Position numbers and translations under genes: made by a program. A stretch of DNA of 64,000 nt from Nitrospirota bacterium (lineage in GTDB: Bacteria > Nitrospirota_A > Leptospirillia > Leptospirillales > Leptospirillaceae). The notes beneath the pieces were generated by a model, which saw nothing but the letters and a program-made list of their open reading frames with translations, made no database searches and had not been told where the DNA came from. Positions 63,188 through 64,000 of this stretch are shown piece by piece (the first letter of the stretch is position 1; each line of letters starts with the position of its first letter). The stretch is from NCBI GenBank assembly GCA_021844645.1, contig JAKBTA010000001.1, positions 1-64,000 of the forward strand, in the 5' to 3' direction.

Positions 63188-63519
63188 GGCGATTCTCCCA
63201 GCAATTTCCATGTTTTTTCGGGGTGGCTTTTACAAAAAGCCGCCCTTTTTTTTTGATGAAACTGCTCCCATGCTGTTTTTAGTGAAGGGGATTTGATCAG
63301 GTCTTTTGTTGACGCGGGATGGGTGCAAATCTCCCTGAGTTGAGCCGGTGTCAGGGCGTGGTAGATCTGAAGGGCAAAATGCCGATGGGTTTGTCCCCAG
63401 TATGCAACAGGATATTCCCCATCAGCTCCGAACGCGGCGCTACTTCCTGTTGCGATAATGAATCCGGCGGCAGCGGCTACGAGGATAGCCGTTTTGTAAC
63501 CCAGTTTTCTCTGATTCAT
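63145..63519 (-). CDS. Small secreted protein, 124 aa, unrecognised
   Basis: AAAGGAG stands 5 nt before the ATG. A signal peptide (about 1-31: basic start, AILVAAAAGF core, cleavage near AFGA) precedes a His-rich, basic domain with two cysteines (REICTHP, AAFCKSHP) and a Pro-rich end. No family is recognised. Its 3' half contains the sppA terminator on the other strand, and its end overlaps sppA by 43 nt. It follows the glycerate kinase gene closely. Confidence 0.7.
   Translation of the reverse strand: MNQRKLGYKTAILVAAAAGFIIATGSSAAFGADGEYPVAYWGQTHRHFALQIYHALTPAQLREICTHPASTKDLIKSPSLKTAWEQFHQKKRAAFCKSHPEKTWKLLGESPYFMLPPPREGDQK
63221..63253 (+). terminator. Terminator of sppA
   Basis: GGGTGGCTTTT (63221-63231) pairs with AAAAGCCGCCC (63235-63245, one G-T pair) and is followed by eight T. 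It starts 34 nt after the sppA stop codon and lies inside the coding region of the minus-strand secreted protein. Confidence 0.85.
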
Positions 63520-63531
63520 TGCTGCTCCTTT

Positions 63532-63999
63532 CTAAGCATTTTCAGGCAAGAAGACCCAAAAAAGGTCATTCAGATTGGTTCCGGTCGCTCCGGTTTTGAT
63601 CGCCCACCCTGTTTTTTGAACAACAGGCTTTGTATTATGACTTCTTAATGCATTTTGTATATGGAATTGTTTTAGTTTTCCGAATCCGGATCCGGGAATG
63701 ATACATCCTGCAAGTCCTGAGTTGCCGTCGATTCCATCTGTTGCCAATGCTCCGACAACAAATGAATGGAGCCCTCCGTCATGGAGTGTTTGGGCGATTG
63801 ACAATGCAAGTTCGAGCGTTCGTCCACCCTCTCCGTTACTTGTTCCTATCGAGACAGTTGTCTCTCCTGATCCGATAAAAAGTTGATTGTTTCCAGAGGG
63901 TCGTCTGTCGTAAAGCATGAGAGACGCAAGTGTTATGCCAACAGTCTGTGCCTCGCCCTTTATTTTATCTGACCAGATATGGATGTCTGTATTGGGCAC
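63532..63999 (-). CDS. Glycerate 2-kinase, MOFRL family (C-terminal part)
   Basis: Only the last 155 residues are in the window; the frame continues past the right edge. The MOFRL domain is clear: GSGETTVSI, NGEGGRTLELALSIA, ATDGIDGNSG and TGATGTNLNDLFWVF. Such kinases phosphorylate glycerate for entry to glycolysis. The stop codon (63534-63532) lies just before the ribosome binding site of the secreted-protein gene. Confidence 0.88.
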   Translation of the reverse strand: MPNTDIHIWSDKIKGEAQTVGITLASLMLYDRRPSGNNQLFIGSGETTVSIGTSNGEGGRTLELALSIAQTLHDGGLHSFVVGALATDGIDGNSGLAGCIIPGSGFGKLKQFHIQNALRSHNTKPVVQKTGWAIKTGATGTNLNDLFWVFLPENA

Positions 64000-64000
64000 C

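Noticed and set aside
1..64000. CRISPR arrays, rRNA genes and prophage
   Set aside because: No regularly spaced repeats, rRNA-like sequence or phage structural genes were noticed on reading; the only mobile trace is the tnpB remnant.

Overview
The window looks like chromosomal DNA from an acidophilic, respiratory member of the Nitrospirota, most likely Leptospirillum or a close relative. This is inferred from the combination of a complete actinobacterial-type proteasome/pupylation locus, a b6-like split cytochrome b with a multiheme cytochrome c, a cbb3-related oxidase-like cluster, and an LPS assembly gene (Gram-negative envelope). No database was searched and the species is not claimed. Initiation at TTG is unusually common (for example hemA, the pirin, dcd, pafA, thrB, trpB, folC).

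Layout. (1) 182-14431, almost all on the minus strand: tRNA-Asn, then a long gene run read leftwards hemX/ccsA-like, hemA, hemC, pirin, cobA-hemD fusion, hemB, ribF, tilS, hpt, ftsH, folP, cdaA, ybbR. It joins heme/uroporphyrinoid synthesis to flavin, folate, tRNA modification, membrane proteolysis and c-di-AMP signalling. (2) 14530-18945, plus: an unrecognised 471-aa protein with ATP-grasp-like features, a lysine 2,3-aminomutase-family radical SAM enzyme, BluB and a long-form dCTP deaminase. (3) 19061-25595, plus: mpa/arc, dop, pup, prcB, prcA, pafA. (4) 25592-28753, minus: a dihydroorotate dehydrogenase-family protein, homoserine kinase, a thioredoxin-fold ferredoxin and a VIT1-type metal transporter whose leader carries a terminator-like hairpin.

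(5) 28825-40172, plus: after a near-consensus promoter comes a cluster of c-type cytochromes, very small membrane proteins, CcoO-, CcoS- and CcoG-like proteins, two half-size heme-copper-oxidase-like membrane proteins and an FGE-fold protein without the usual cysteines; no full-length catalytic subunit is visible. It is followed by a DUF420-type protein, a Nudix hydrolase, a ferredoxin and a sigma-54 activator. (6) 40169-51277, plus: trpEGDCFBA, accD, folC, lptD. (7) 51295-53132, minus: an M14-type peptidase/deacylase and nadK, followed by an internally deleted tnpB remnant (53268-53629).

(8) 53941-59649, plus: a bc-type complex operon starting with a GltD-like FAD/Fe-S oxidoreductase, then Rieske protein, cytochrome b6-like and C-terminal cytochrome b subunits, a small membrane protein and a tetraheme cytochrome c, closed by a strong terminator. 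(9) 59692-63999: ABC exporter, YajQ and SppA on plus; on minus a small secreted protein and the C-terminal part of a glycerate kinase cut by the window edge.

The least explained parts are the catalytic-subunit-less oxidase-like cluster, the oxidoreductase tied to the bc complex, and the ATP-grasp-like/aminomutase pair upstream of the proteasome.
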